Below, one piece after another: positions 25,803 through 38,034 of a DNA stretch of 64,000 nt (positions within the stretch are counted from its first letter, which is position 1; every line of letters begins with the position of its first letter). Source of the stretch: Bradysia coprophila (lineage: Eukaryota > Arthropoda > Insecta > Diptera > Sciaridae). The notes beneath the pieces were generated by a model that saw only the letters and a program-made list of their open reading frames with translations, was not told the DNA's origin and did no database searches. The stretch covers positions 1,860,001 through 1,924,000 of the forward strand of contig NC_050735.1 in NCBI RefSeq assembly GCF_014529535.1, written 5' to 3'. The position numbers were made by a program, and so were the translations under genes.

Positions 25803-26080
25803 TTACATTTGTCTATTTTTGTCACATTTATCGAAGGTCTCCTTCAACAGCAAACACTGTGTTAAATGTTCCACGTCCATGTCCGTCCTGACTATCTTGT
25901 TATAACATAAATAATAACAGACTTTATCCTGAACGGTTGCACCTGTTACGTTGTGAATGGTTTTTATCTGTTCAAAATGTATATACCCACGGAAATCCTT
26001 CAAATATTTTTACGCTGAGTTTCCCCTGATTTACTTCAATACATTTTATGGTACCTTTGCTGCTCCATTTCTTCCTTTCA
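25803..26080 (-). pseudogene. possible odorant-binding-protein-like fragment with frameshift
   Basis: A 66-codon stretch (26003 to 25803) reads KDFRGYIHFEQIKTIHNVTG and later VCYYLCYNKI, LTQCLLLKETFDKCDKNRQM. Its Cys pattern C-x3-C then C-x9-C is reminiscent of the C-terminal half of insect odorant-binding proteins. Just upstream, after a TTTCAG acceptor ending at 26081, another frame reads ERKKWSSKGTIKCIEVNQGK then LSVKIFEG. The two join only by a one-base frame change. So it is either a decaying gene or one whose exon border I misjudge. No signal peptide exon was found. The family assignment is tentative. Confidence 0.3.
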
Positions 26081-26399
26081 CTGAAACGAATGGCTAAATA
26101 TACAAGAATCAAATTTAAAATTTAGTTTCTCTGTATAACCGTATGACTAATCGTTATTACTGTCGACGAGATGTTATGTTCAGTGCGAGGAGAAAATATT
26201 TTCGAGGATTAGAAATTGGATAGTTTCAAAGAAGATAAAAGAGTTGTAAGCAAGTAAAAATATTATTACAGTTTATGGGCTCTGTCACAGCTCTGATATG
26301 GCTGTGTAGATCTTATCTTTTGAAAGAACTCCGTGACAAATACTACGCATCAGTCGTCGTAGTGACAGCTGACAAATAGAGCACTATTTTGTATAAAAA

Positions 26400-26913
26400 C
26401 ACGGCAGAGTAAAATAAACCAGGCAGGAGCGGTTCATTTTCGAACCGTCAAATAAGGGACCTAATACACGGGATGAAAATGAACTCAAATGAACACTGAC
26501 ATAAATTGAAAAAAATTATTCGCAAAATATCAAGGGCTACTAGATTATTCAGGTGCCTAGTCAAACAAGCGCTCCTAGGCAGGAGCGGTTCATTTCCGAA
26601 ACGTCAAATAAGGGACCTAATACACGGGATGAAAATGAACTCAAATGAACACTGACATAAATTGAAAAGAATTATTCGCAAAATATCAAGGGCTACTAGA
26701 TTATTCAGGTGCCTAGTCAAACAAGCGCTCCTAGGCAGGAGCGGTTCATTTTCGAAACGTCAAATAAGGGACCTAATACACGGGATGAAAATGAACTCAA
26801 GTGAACACTGACATAAATTGAAAAAAATTATTCGCAAAATATCAAGGGCTACTAGATTATTCAGGTCCCCAGTCAAACAAGCGCTCCTGCCTGGTTAACT
26901 TTACTCTGTCGTG
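26400..26913. repeat. CACGGCAGAG inverted-repeat element with triplicated core
   Basis: The element begins 'cacggcagagtaaaataaac' and ends 'gttaactttactctgtcgtg', reverse complements. It is flanked by overlapping ATAAAAA words that suggest a short target duplication. Its core, starting 'aggcaggagcggttcatt', is present three times in tandem at 26,421, 26,577 and 26,733 (period 156 bp) with very few differences. Single-core copies occur at 33,187-33,380 and 59,410-59,574. Confidence 0.75.
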
Positions 26914-29001
26914 ATAAAAATAATGAATAATGAACAAGAATACTCTATACAGGGTACTGAAACTTGGCAGTGTGTCACACAACTGCAAAACACTGTAAAA
27001 AATCAATTCATACAATTCATTCGTACCCTGTTGTCGACTATGATCACTTTTGCTTGAAGTGCTTTGGTACCACTCTTGCTTGAAGTGCGTAGATAAAACT
27101 GATAACGTCGTACATCATTTGAAAGAACAAATTACAATTAAGGCTTATGGCCTACTATCGGGTCAAGTTAACCTAGAAGTATCACGGCTGTAAACTTTGG
27201 GGATGCGCGGGTGACACACCACGTTTCATACTAAAAGTTCACCACAAGATACAAATTCGATTTTGGTGGATTTGTTTGTATGTAAAAGGTATCTAATAAA
27301 ATGACGATCTGCGTGACCTCCTTAAAGTTTACAGTCTGGAAACGTATCAGGTCGGATCGTCAAACATTTTGATCTGATATGGTTCTTGAACTTACAGTTA
27401 TCAGGTAAATGTGACCGGCTTTTTAACTTTTTGAAATGAACTCAAGCCGACAGTGAATTAATGCGTTTTGACTATATTTGAAATCGAATTCTAAAAATAG
27501 TCCCTATCGACATGTGCAACGGTAAGTTAGTAATTAAGTATTTCTTATATGTCCTATGTCCTAACTTAGGACTCCTAGCGGATGCACTTCCAGCTGACAA
27601 AAAAATTCCTCGACGTTTGTGTGACTAGACTGAGTTGATCGAAAACCGAATTGGACCTGTTCCGAGCCTTACTATATACTCTTAGCGGTATCGGGTAACC
27701 TGACACACGGTGCCAAAAGAACGCAATTTTAAACTACGTAAAAGGTGAACTCGCATACGCAAGTTTATTGCTGCAAATTCTTTTTAGCCATGTCACCGAT
27801 TTAATGACTCCTTTTACAAAATTTTGGTATCGAAAAATTGTGTGCGAGTTCACCTTTTACGTAGTTGAAAAATGCGTTGTTTTAGCACCGTGTGCCAAGT
27901 TACCCCACGCCACTCTCAGCATTTTATGTACAGAGCGAGACATAAACAATTCTCTGATTTGAAATGAATTACCAACATTTTGTGATAATTTTACCAAAGA
28001 GACATACAGTGTAAAAGCTGTTCTAATAAATAAAAAAGGATCTGAACCGAGCTTTTCCTCGCTGTCTTTTCGAGATGAGTGTCTAGTTTAGCAGCGACTA
28101 GTTATCTCTTATCGACAATGACATCAAAATGAGAGATGAGCTCTGGTTATAGTGATCTTTTAGCAAAACTCTATGCTCTTGTCGTTGGTCATATTGTATG
28201 ATCATGTGTAACAAATACGAATCGTTTAAGTTTTCAAAATATTGCAGATCACATGTCCTGCAAACGATGCAAAATTAACCGGTGATACCGTGTATTGAAT
28301 GAAGATTTCATGCAAAAGTTGCGCTAATGTTATGGTAATATCTTTTGGCGAGTACGTGAGAGGTTTTAATCATTTAAACACAAGCCAAAGTGCATGTACA
28401 TACTCCATGAATTATTCCTACACGAACAAGGGGTGATAGACTAATTTATATTCAACCCCTTGTAGATTCTTGTTGATTACACAGTATGGACTGATATATG
28501 CCTCGAGTATATATACAACTTCGCTATATAGATACTGAGAGCATAATATGTGTGTACCGACTGCATGACATTTTGTGAATGTATACGTTGTATAACTGAA
28601 TACAGTAAAACTCAAGTGTCCTTATGTAACACAACCGTGCAATGTCATACATAATACACACATATCCAACTAACACCGACCTCTATATACAACATTCGTA
28701 GAAAGTCCTTATAGGTTGCATACGCACCACTCACGCAGAACATTATGAGTTTTCTTTTACTTCCCCTTTGTGTGAAAACCGAATTATGTATATCACCCAA
28801 ACCAATACAGTTTTTCCTTCCGTGAAGATCCAACAATAAACGTTCCTTTTAACACGGAAAAAAATATAATTTTGTGTTCAGTTTTGTCTTTTGTAAAATA
28901 TAGTTTTGATTTAAACGAAATGTGCGATACAATACGACTATTTTGATAAGAAACGGAAATCATTCGAGTCTGTTCGATATAATAAACACAGTGGACAAAT
29001 T
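26914..29001. other. intergenic
   Basis: No gene is recognised apart from the palindrome listed separately at 27,694-27,904. Short open frames on both strands lack domains. The last few hundred bases are probably promoter and leader of the zinc-finger gene. Confidence 0.45.
27694..27904. repeat. palindromic element with GGTAACCTGACACACGGTGC ends
   Basis: The left arm 'ggtaacctgacacacggtgc' is mirrored by 'gcaccgtgtgccaagttacc' at the right. A second inner pair, 'ctacgtaaaaggtgaactcg' and 'cgagttcaccttttacgtag', is perfectly complementary. The total is 211 bp with no coding content: a typical non-autonomous DNA element. Confidence 0.7.
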
Positions 29002-32000
29002 ATGAATTTTTCCGCATTTGCCAGCCCATTTGCGGGCATACATCCATTTGCGGCAAAATTCAGTCATGATGCTCCCGGAGTTTTTTCAAGTGCCACCAAT
29101 ATGAATCAGGATATGCACAACAATCGCTATCATTCGAACGGAAATAATTTTAATCAAATACCTACCTCAAGTACGTATACGGATAATAGTGCACGGGATT
29201 CCATATTTATATCCCGATACGCTTTCCCTTTTTGTTTTTCGATTATGTTTTGTGTGGAGTAATGGCAATGGCGGGTATATCGATTTTTAACCGTGGTTTG
29301 TGAATCGCTCTCATATGTGTAATGAGTCATTTTAATACTCTCATGTAATGGATGTTTTGATGAACATGTACGTTGTACGATGGCCATTTTTTCCCTCATG
29401 GTACCTATGGATATTTAGATGCCTTCCTTCTATCGAATTAATTATTTTATTCAAAAACGTGAGGTAAAGTTAACTTTACTTCACGAAGCCAAAACCTTAC
29501 CTCAAGTTTTTGAATAAAATACCTAAATTGGCTGGCAATGGGACAAATGATGGAAACGGCACTTCTTGTGTGTTTTCACACAAGAAGTACCATTTACAGC
29601 ATTTACCCCATTGGTAAGGAATGTACTAGTACAATATATCGTCCGTTTAAGTTTTTATTGATTTTACCATCGAAACCAACGGTTCAACCACTACTTTTCA
29701 AGGAAATCGAAACTATTTTCATTACCTTCCAACATCATTGTTTGTTAGTTCGTGTACATAAACTCAATGATTCAGAATGATTCATTGGGATTGAATGATT
29801 TATCGGGGCTGCGTTTGTTTAGAAAGAAATTCCCTTACTCCCTTGTGGGTTACCCAATTTATTCGATGAATTTTCTATAGTTCTGCGTAATTCCAAATGT
29901 TCCATTGTTTTTAGTATCCAATTCATCGATGCAGTATGGACAAAATATTTCCATTCCATACTCACAGCCACAAGCTGACAACAATATGAACATGTTCAAT
30001 GTCGACCACAAGAACAATTTAATTAAAACAAAGATGGAACGGGACCGCGATGATGGTAAAAAAGAAAGAAATTTAATTCAAACCTAGCCCTAGGCTTCAA
30101 TAAATTTAAAACAAAAATTTCCAGTGATCAATCAACAAATACTCCAAAATGTAAATCAGTCCTGGCAAACGTTAGCAAATCCCGCAAATTCTGTGGATTA
30201 TTCATCGCACATATTATCAGCTACACTGCCAATTTCCATTCAGCACTTCCTTAAGTATTCTGAAACTATAAAGAAGGAACAAGTGGGACAACCATTGAAT
30301 TCAGGTAACATACTGGGTGGTATGGATCCTACTGGATTTAATATCAAAAGTGATATGATGGGATTGAAAAATGGTATCACTTCACACGGAGGAATGAACG
30401 GTATGATACACTCGGGAATGAATAATCATACCCATGGTTTAGATAGTGGAAATATGGTGGAGACTACCACAACTGTTCCAACTGCAACTACAACGACAAC
30501 GAAGTCTGGGAAAAAGAAGAAAATTAAGCCACCAAAGGTCAAAACTGTAAGTGAACCCGACGATTACATTTGCCTAGAAACTTTGTGGAATGAAAAATTG
30601 TCGTTACCATTAAAGGAGAAGAAACCGCGACCAAAACCAGGTGAAATTAGAGAGACTAAGGCATTAGACGGCTCAACGCTTTATTGTTGTCCAGAATGTC
30701 AAATGGCCTATCCGGTGAGAAGTTTAATCGAACAACATGTAATATCACACGCAATAGAAAGGCGTTTTGTTTGTGAAATCTGGTAAGTTAATTGGAATTT
30801 TCGATTAACAGTTGACGTCAGTGAAATTTGGACATGCATTTGTTTCAGCTGTTTTTCAGCTGGTCCACTCATGCATCCATCTTCGTATGCGTCGGTAAAA
30901 TAATTACACGCATGCGCTTTGTGTAAGTTTTGTTTGTATGAGCGGACCAGCTGAAAAACCATTGAAGCAAACTTATGACTAAATTTCACTGACGTCCCCT
31001 GTATTGTTTTGAGTTAAAGAAAATAATTTTATTGGTACCCACAGCAATGCTGCCTTGAAAAGAAAAGATCATTTGACTAGGCATAAGCTAAGCCATAGTC
31101 CGGATCGGCCTCATGTGTGTAATGTACGTAATTATTAAAATTACAAAATGGCATCGAGCGTAAAGAATTAATTTATGAATTTTCTTCGATTTACAGATTT
31201 GTTTGAAATCATTTAAAAGGAAGGAGCAATTGACATTGCACGTTGTAATTCATAGTAAGTATATGAATCGCTAGTCTATTCCAAAAACATTTCGCTTCCA
31301 CAAACTTTTCGTATTCTGCAAAGAAACTAATTTTTTATCTCTTCGGGTTCTCTTGATATTCAACGAAAAGAGTAAAAAAAACACAGTTTTTAGACCTTGA
31401 GCCACAGCCAAAATTTATTGCTCAAGATAACAGCATGGCATCCTAGCATTGCTTCTTCATAGTGTTCTACCGAAAAACACTTCAGACCTCACTTTTATAC
31501 TAGTCCTTCCATGGTCCTTGACTAAGTGACTATATTTTCGGTCAAGACATTTTTAAATAGATTTTTCAGTTGTTTAAAAAATGATCACGTAGTCCAGGGG
31601 CGGATCCTAGAAATCTGCTGACTTAGACTATAGGAAGTTTATAAAGCTATTGCACTGAATCTTCAACGACATAGTTATCGACGACTTCCTGAAGAAACGG
31701 CGAGTGCCTGAACACACGTTGACCTAGAGTGGTTTCTTAAGCCACTCGTCTTTTCTTGAGGAAGCTCCCGTTACACCACCACAAACATTTATTGTTGTTA
31801 CTCAAAGCCAATACATTTTGACACAAAACGATCGTCCCACTTTTTCCAGAAAGGATGCTGATACAATGTTATCATCGAAAATGTATTATTTTCCCGCGCA
31901 AATTTAGACTACAATTTAGCGCTGCGTTGATTCGTGTTAAAAATTAATCAGCCAATTTACTAAAAAACAAATCTGTCTTTATCAGGTGGTGAGAAGAAAC

Positions 32001-32223
32001 ACGTTTGCCAAGAGTGTGGAAAAGGTAACAAAAACAAAATCAGATAATGTCTAATGACTATATAATAATTCCCAATTCAATTGTGACAGGTTTCTACCGT
32101 AAAGATCATCTACGAAAGCATACCCGTTCTCACATTGCCCGACGTGTTAAATCTGAAGTATCGGCACAGTCGAATCCTAACACGAATAATATCCAAAATA
32201 CCAACCAACCCAACAATTCTTGA
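29002..32223 (+). CDS. C2H2 zinc-finger transcription factor (four fingers)
   Basis: Seven exons (29002-29170, 29915-30055, 30125-30782, 31045-31123, 31197-31254, 31986-32024, 32090-32223) join in phase to 425 residues beginning MNFSAFASPFAGIHPFAAKF. The N-terminal 200 residues are low-complexity (Asn, Met, Gly, Thr), followed by a basic patch KSGKKKKIKPPKVK that may be a nuclear signal. Four C2H2 fingers follow: CCPECQMAYPVRSLIEQHVI-SH; FVCEICNAALKRKDHLTRHK; HVCNICLKSFKRKEQLTLHV; and HVCQECGKGFYRKDHLRKHT. The second to fourth fingers each cross an exon border, which explains the small 3' exons. The protein ends in a Ser/Asn-rich tail. DNA binding is expected from the fingers; target and pathway cannot be told from sequence, and I do not assign an orthologue. 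Confidence 0.85.
29451..29521. repeat. short perfect-arm palindrome in intron 1 of the zinc-finger gene
   Basis: 'attcaaaaacgtgaggtaa' on the left faces 'ttacctcaagtttttgaat' on the right. An inner pair around 'gttaactttac' also folds. It is only about 70 bp long. Confidence 0.5.
30808..31002. repeat. inverted-repeat element in intron 3 of the zinc-finger gene, GACGTCAGTGAA family
   Basis: The left end is 'acagttgacgtcagtgaa', the right end 'ttcactgacgtcccctgt'. Subterminal 'cagctgtttttcagctggtc' and 'gaccagctgaaaaa' face each other. This is the best-preserved copy of the family in the window. Confidence 0.7.
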
Positions 32224-33186
32224 TCCTCGTACAAGGATTTTTGGTAAATACGAAGGTTTCTTTTAGTCATTTCGTTTTGTTTCGTTTCTTTCTTTATTTC
32301 GTTGAGTCTTTGATAAGTTAATTTTGTTACTGTACCGGTGAGGAGAATGCTCATTTTTTATGCTAAATTAGTTGATTCAACTCTTATTTGATTAGTCAGT
32401 TACACTTCATGCTTTGTGATATTTTCTTTTAATTAATTAATTTTACGTGCAATCGCGTTTTTTAAATTAACTGCATTTCCTCAACCAGAGAATGTTATTT
32501 TAAATAACTTAAAAGACAAGAAAAAACCTAAATTTTAAACTTAAGATGTACATATTGAACATTTCCAGATCAATTGATCTCGAAATTGAACAGTACACAG
32601 TCGCAATGTTAAAATTGTTTCCATCAATAAATGGGGCAACATTTGGATATAATTGAATTCTAATGATAAGTAACTAGTTGTAAGATGTATTTTAGACCTC
32701 TAAGATTCATTACGAAATTTTAAGGCATGAGTTCTGAATACGATCAACCGTACAATTCGATCTTCATCTATCAATGGCCTGGAAAACATTTTAGTTTTCT
32801 CCGAATAAACACTGCTTGCAATCCAACAAACCTTCATTTCATACAAGAACACCACCTCACTTTAAAATTGATATCATGCACAAATTTGCATGAAAAGTCA
32901 ACTTTACAATAAAATACGCCAAAATGACTATAGTCTCAGCGTATACTCGCCTGACTTACCCGAGAATACTGACGAGTTCATCTTGATTTTGTCATCAAAG
33001 AGTGGAAGAGTTGGATGGGCCACAGTCAGTAAATGAATCTTCTTGAACGAAAAACGATTTAGCCTGATGGACAGTTACGAGTATTGGCTGGCTACAGTCT
33101 ACATTTTGGAAAAATAGAAAATCGCACTGCTGACCACAAATATGTTAGTTTTCAATAAAAAATAAAAGATTTTGTGTTAGTTTAAC

Positions 33187-33380
33187 CACAGTTTTAACCA
33201 GACAGGAGCGGTTCATTTTCGAAACGTCAAATAAGGGACCTAATGCACTGGATGAAAATGAACTCAAATGTATACTGACATAAATTGAAAAATTTTATTC
33301 GCAAAAAATATAGGGCTACTAGATTATTCAGGTCCCTAGTCAAACCAGCGCTCCTGCCTGGTTAACTTTACTCTGCCGTG
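33187..33380. repeat. CACGGCAGAG inverted-repeat element, single core
   Basis: The right end 'ggttaactttactctgccgtg' minus its first base matches the family. The left end is shortened to 'cacagttttaaccag'. The element is flanked by a 7-bp direct repeat GTTTAAC (33,180-33,186 and 33,381-33,387). The core begins 'acaggagcggttcatttt'. Confidence 0.7.
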
Positions 33381-33684
33381 GTTTAACCAGCATTTAGAAA
33401 AGTAAGTAGCTCAGAGAGTTTAGTGAGTACTTGACGTAAAAGCGGTAAAACCGACTATTTTTTGTTTGTTTAGATATTTCACTTTAAGTTTGAGGAAAGT
33501 ATGGTACTTCATGGAAACCCCGCTTAAATGTAGTGTAGATATATATGCATGAATACATATTCATCGTATATTTGGGTTACGTCGTACGAGTCATTCAATG
33601 TATAGACATCCACCAAACACACTGCAACTACCCAAAATATGAAGCTTAAGTGAACTTTAGGAAATCCTATGTGGTATTGTCTGA

Positions 33685-33755
33685 CACAGGACTCGAACCT
33701 GTATCTTTTTGGTGGAAGTCTAGTACGTAGGCCATTCCGTCCCGTTTACTAAACA
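33685..33755 (-). other. tRNA-like / SINE-like promoter remnant
   Basis: On the minus strand there is a perfect RNA polymerase III B box (GGTTCGAGTCC) inside a 5-bp T-stem (ACAGG/CCTGT). An A-box-like word TGGCCTACGTACTAG lies about 33 bp upstream. The acceptor and anticodon stems do not pair, so this is not a functional tRNA gene. It looks like a tRNA-derived SINE head or an old tRNA copy. Confidence 0.35.
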
Positions 33756-35552
33756 TACTGTCCATTGCTTTTATAATGGTTTGGGGTCGAGTCTATAAAA
33801 AGATGATTTTAGACTACATCCAAAAAGTTTTTGGTTGTAAACGTGGTCTGTACTCTCTACACTAAGAATATCATCAATTGCTCTGGTTCTATTATTGATT
33901 GGCCACTATACGTGTTTGTGTTATGTGTTTGGCCAAGGGGTGCGGTTGGTCGAAGAACAGTGTCAACATTGAATGATGACTTAAAAATAGAAACAAAATA
34001 TTTTTTACAAAAGATGAATAATTAGGATAAGGGAAATAATGTAAAAATAAATAAGTTTTTGAAAGGTGAACCTAAGAAATCTTTTAGGATAAACAAAAAA
34101 TTTTCACTAAAAAACTTTTCAATAAAAAAACAACAATTTGCAAAGTCATTAAATTATAGTAAGACAAATCATAACAAATAATAATCAACTGAAACTTAAT
34201 TCAAAAGTACAAATGTTTACAAATTGTAGATGCAAAAAATACGAGAATACAAAACAAACATAAGAAAAATAGGAAAACTTAAACAAAAATAATTTAAAAA
34301 AAGAAGAAAAAATTCCATATTTATATACCGATCGCAATGAAAGTCTTTATATATTTATATAAATAAGAAAAATTATAAATATATTTTAAGAAATTATATA
34401 TACGAGAAAGTCTATTTTTCATAGCATATTAAGGAAACATTGCCCGTAAATTATGAGAAAAGTTTAAGATTAAGAAAGTTATATTCTAAGTTTAGATAGA
34501 AATACAAACAATTCAAACATGCCGATTAGATAAACAATAAAAACCACTTGTGACGCACTTAATTTACCAAAAAGATATTACAGTTCAAGGCAACCACATT
34601 TGTATCTTCAGCTGTGTCTCCGCAGCTGGTTCACTTCTACAAACACGCTGATTTGCATAGACATATACAATATATACATATACATGTTTAGTTCAAGAGG
34701 ATGCACCTGACAATTTGACCGATATAAACGATTCTAAGGGCATAGTTGGAATGAGTGGACCAACTGCTAATACAGTTGAAGCGAATTTCGATATAAATTT
34801 GGTTAACCTTAACATAAAAAAAAACTATTTCTCATTTTTTTAAATATATTTAATGCTAGGAAAAGGTGTGAAAATTTTGGGGAATATATTCCCAAAATAG
34901 TCCTTGCTTTACCTGCATACCAAATTTTACGTTCACATGTTGCTTCAAACACACAAATCCACATTGAATTCGCTTTTATTGTCGTATCATATTTTATCGT
35001 ATAAGCAACAAATGGATTTAATTAAATTATTTCCAAAAATTAATCTTTAAAATTAATTCATTTTTACGTGAGTATTAGTAAGAAACAAACAAAAACAAAA
35101 TATTGCATTTGTCAACGCAAATTTTAATTCATTAATTCCGTGTATAAATTAAGCGTATTTTCGTTACTCGCTGCAATATATTATTTTAAAAATTAAAATA
35201 TTTTTCAAATTTTTCCAATATTTTTATACTTTTTGTAAAACTATTTAAGTACGGTAATGTGTAAGTGCATACATAATTTCTAAGTCATTATGTTTCTTTT
35301 GAATATAACCATTATACAGTGACTGGAATTTTCATTTAATTTTTCTACTACGGAAATAGAAGCTTTTTACAAGTGCCAAACAGTATTTCAAAAAAATTGT
35401 CTCAAAAAATAGTTCTTACAAGTTCTTGGCAGGAAGAAACAATTTTGATCTGCATTGCCTGGCGCATCAACTGAAGCTGGTATGAACGAAACAAACATCT
35501 TTGTCCATCTTTAGCAGCAGAAACTTTCCATATGCGAACGTAAAATAGTGTT

Positions 35553-35680
35553 TTCCGTACCAGGCCAGGAAATGAAGATTTTTTTCAGCACCAGTCCCAA
35601 GTTTTCCTTAAGCGAAGCGAGTAAGGAAAATTAGGATGTGTGCTAAAAAAATCCATTTCCTGTCGAGGTACGAACAATGT
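35553..35680. repeat. palindromic element
   Basis: 'ccaggaaatgaagatttttt' on the left faces 'aaaaaatccatttcctg' on the right, with flanking 'ccgtacc' and 'ggtacg'. The centre contains a nested hairpin 'ttttccttaagcg' / 'cgagtaaggaaaa'. Confidence 0.55.
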
Positions 35681-35895
35681 TTTGTGCACAGGACAATTGA
35701 AATAGACAAAACACATCCATTTACTTGAAAAATTTCAAACTTCACATTCACCGTATTAAATTTGTTCACTCATATAATCATGGAAAAATTCATTCAAAAC
35801 CATCTCACACGATGAAATGAATTTTTCATGCCTTGGGCATAAATTACAGAAATTTTCTCGTAATTTCGGCTCTCGGCATGAAAAGTTGTATACGC

Positions 35896-35998
35896 GCCTG
35901 TTTTGGACGGTTGATCTTAGGCACTTTCGCTAGTCGCCCTCACTTCGTTCGGGCTACAACTCGCGAAATTGCCTAAAATCAACGTCCAAAACAGGCAC
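35896..35998. repeat. palindromic element
   Basis: 'cgcctgttttggacggttga' is mirrored by 'tcaacgtccaaaacaggc'. Inner arms 'cttaggcactttcgc' and 'gcgaaattgcctaa' extend the hairpin to about 100 bp. Confidence 0.6.
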
Positions 35999-36868
35999 GT
36001 AAATAACTATTTATGAAACCTGACATTTCAGAACAAAAAATCATGGCAAAATGTCGTATTTCAGTTGTCCGGTACACAAAATTATTTAAAAGATTTCAAT
36101 GTCAAGAAAAACCTTTTCAGTTTAGATGTTCGAGAAACCTCTGAGATTACAAAGATTTTTACTCGACCTGCGTTCGCACGCGTAATGTTTAACATTTTAA
36201 GTGTAGTGTAGTCAAAAGTAATCGATGTACATAAACCTTCTGCAGATCACATGAATTATGAGACGAGACCTTACTTTCTGGTGAATTCGAATGTGGTGAA
36301 TAAGATGGCTGGAAATTGAAAACTAATTTCAACGCTGAAAGAACTCTATAGAACCAGGCCCTACCATTGGGGAATTAATTCCCAAAACTATAGTAATTTT
36401 GAACCGCTTTCATCAACTTCACATCAGTAGTCACAATGCATTAATTTTCGGTTTTGCAAGAGACCCACTTCCCACTTCCTGTGGTATTTTCCCCTAACCA
36501 ATGCCTTCGATTGGCTCTTTTAACAGTCGTTTACACCTCATTGCAATGTGTCTCATTGCATTTTCTGGCCTTAATTTAGAGAATAGAGTTTTGAATTTAA
36601 AATAAAGAAAGTTTCACCGTTTTTTAATAACTTCATCAGACGATGGACCTGGACCACCAGATGGTCATAGTTTTTAGACCCACAAATGGTATAATTTTCA
36701 TTTTCTAAAGGTTTACTTAAAGCGACTTAAATTCAAGTCTCAGTTCTCATGCTCGATTGCCTCTAGGCTGTGTAGAAAGATTGAAGTACTCAAACCAACT
36801 TCATCTTTCATCTAAACACAATACATGCAAAGTCTTACGTTTTTAGTTCTGACTACGATCGTTTTAAG

Positions 36869-36984
36869 CTGCGAGCGCACTTACACCGTTTAGCTCTCCG
36901 TTTACGTTTTAACAATGGAAAGTGGGAGGAGCTTCCATTGTTCACTCGTAAACGGAGTGCTAAACAGCGTAAGTGCGCTCGCAG
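36869..36984. repeat. 116-bp palindromic element, CTGCGAGCGCACTTAC ends
   Basis: The ends 'ctgcgagcgcacttac' and 'gtaagtgcgctcgcag' are perfect reverse complements. The arms continue through 'cgtttagc' / 'gctaaacagcg' and 'ctccgtttacg' / 'cgtaaacggag' with few mismatches, meeting around 'caatgg' / 'ccattg'. It is a compact MITE-like hairpin. Confidence 0.7.
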
Positions 36985-37804
36985 CCTTAGACACAGAAAT
37001 CACGATACTGCTCCGTATCCACACGCACATTATATAATAAATTCCTCTCGTCTAAGTTACCTCCACCAAATAAAAAAAAACATTTTCAATTGAAACGGCT
37101 ATATTTTATACCATTATTAATTGTGAAAGTGTTAAGTTGTAATGTAATAACCGGAGTTTGCATTTATTCCGTTGATCATTGTAAAATTAAAATTCAACGA
37201 CTGAAGTAGTGCAACAACACGCATCAAAACAGTGTCCATTGCGGTAATAATTATCTCTGAGTAAATATTTTTAATTTTTTTTATTTTTGAGTGGTTTTTA
37301 GCCGTTTGATGATTTTTTTTTAATTCTGTGCTTTTTGCGTTGTTGGTAGATACAAAAGTGTAGAATTTGTGCCAAATGTTAGAACCTTGAAAGAATTTTT
37401 GTCGATTGTTTTTGGTATATACGAATAAAACCTAATTTTTCGAAACAATGCCATTGTTCGAGCAATTAAAGATGCATACAGCTATTGATTGTGTAGGTAA
37501 ACATTACAAAAAATGGTTGGAAACGTATTTATTAGGGTGTAGCGGTTTTTACAAAATGTCTTAGTTCTTTTATTGCTCAGCCGGAAATCCACTCAGCTGG
37601 TCCATCTGATCATTTTATGGAAGAAAAAAAATTTGAAACTTTAAATTTGTGCTGCCGCCAGATCGATTATTGAGAATTTCGTCTTTTTCGGTTTTTGTCA
37701 CATATATCGATTTTTTACGGTCGGCTCAGTGTACATAAAAAGCTGGGTCCATATGGAAATCTCATCTCCAGACTTCATAGATTATTTTACAAAAAAGATC
37801 AAGT

Positions 37805-38034
37805 CTAAAATAGTACATTTTGTACCTAGGACTAAATGTCTTTTTTTACCGTGTCAGAGGTTTCCAGACTTCGTCGCACTTTTTCTCCGTCCAATATGAA
37901 AAATTCCATTTGTACCTAGGACTAAAAGTCTTTTTTAGCTTATTCGATTCCAGACCTCGCCTTCGGTTCTGTCTGGAAACCTCTCACACGCTAAAAAAGA
38001 CTTTTAGTCCTAGGTACGAAATGTACTATTTTGA
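37805..38034. repeat. palindromic element with an internal extra copy of its arm
   Basis: 'aaaatagtacattttgtac' and 'ctaggactaaatgtc' at the left face 'ttagtcctaggtacgaaatg' and 'tactatttt' at the right. The words 'gaggtttccaga' / 'tctggaaacctctc' form an inner pair. A second direct copy of 'tttgtacctaggactaaaag' lies at about 37,911, so the left arm is partly duplicated. Confidence 0.6.

Noticed and set aside
33685-33755. Functional tRNA gene
   Set aside because: Only the T-arm pairs; acceptor and anticodon stems do not form.
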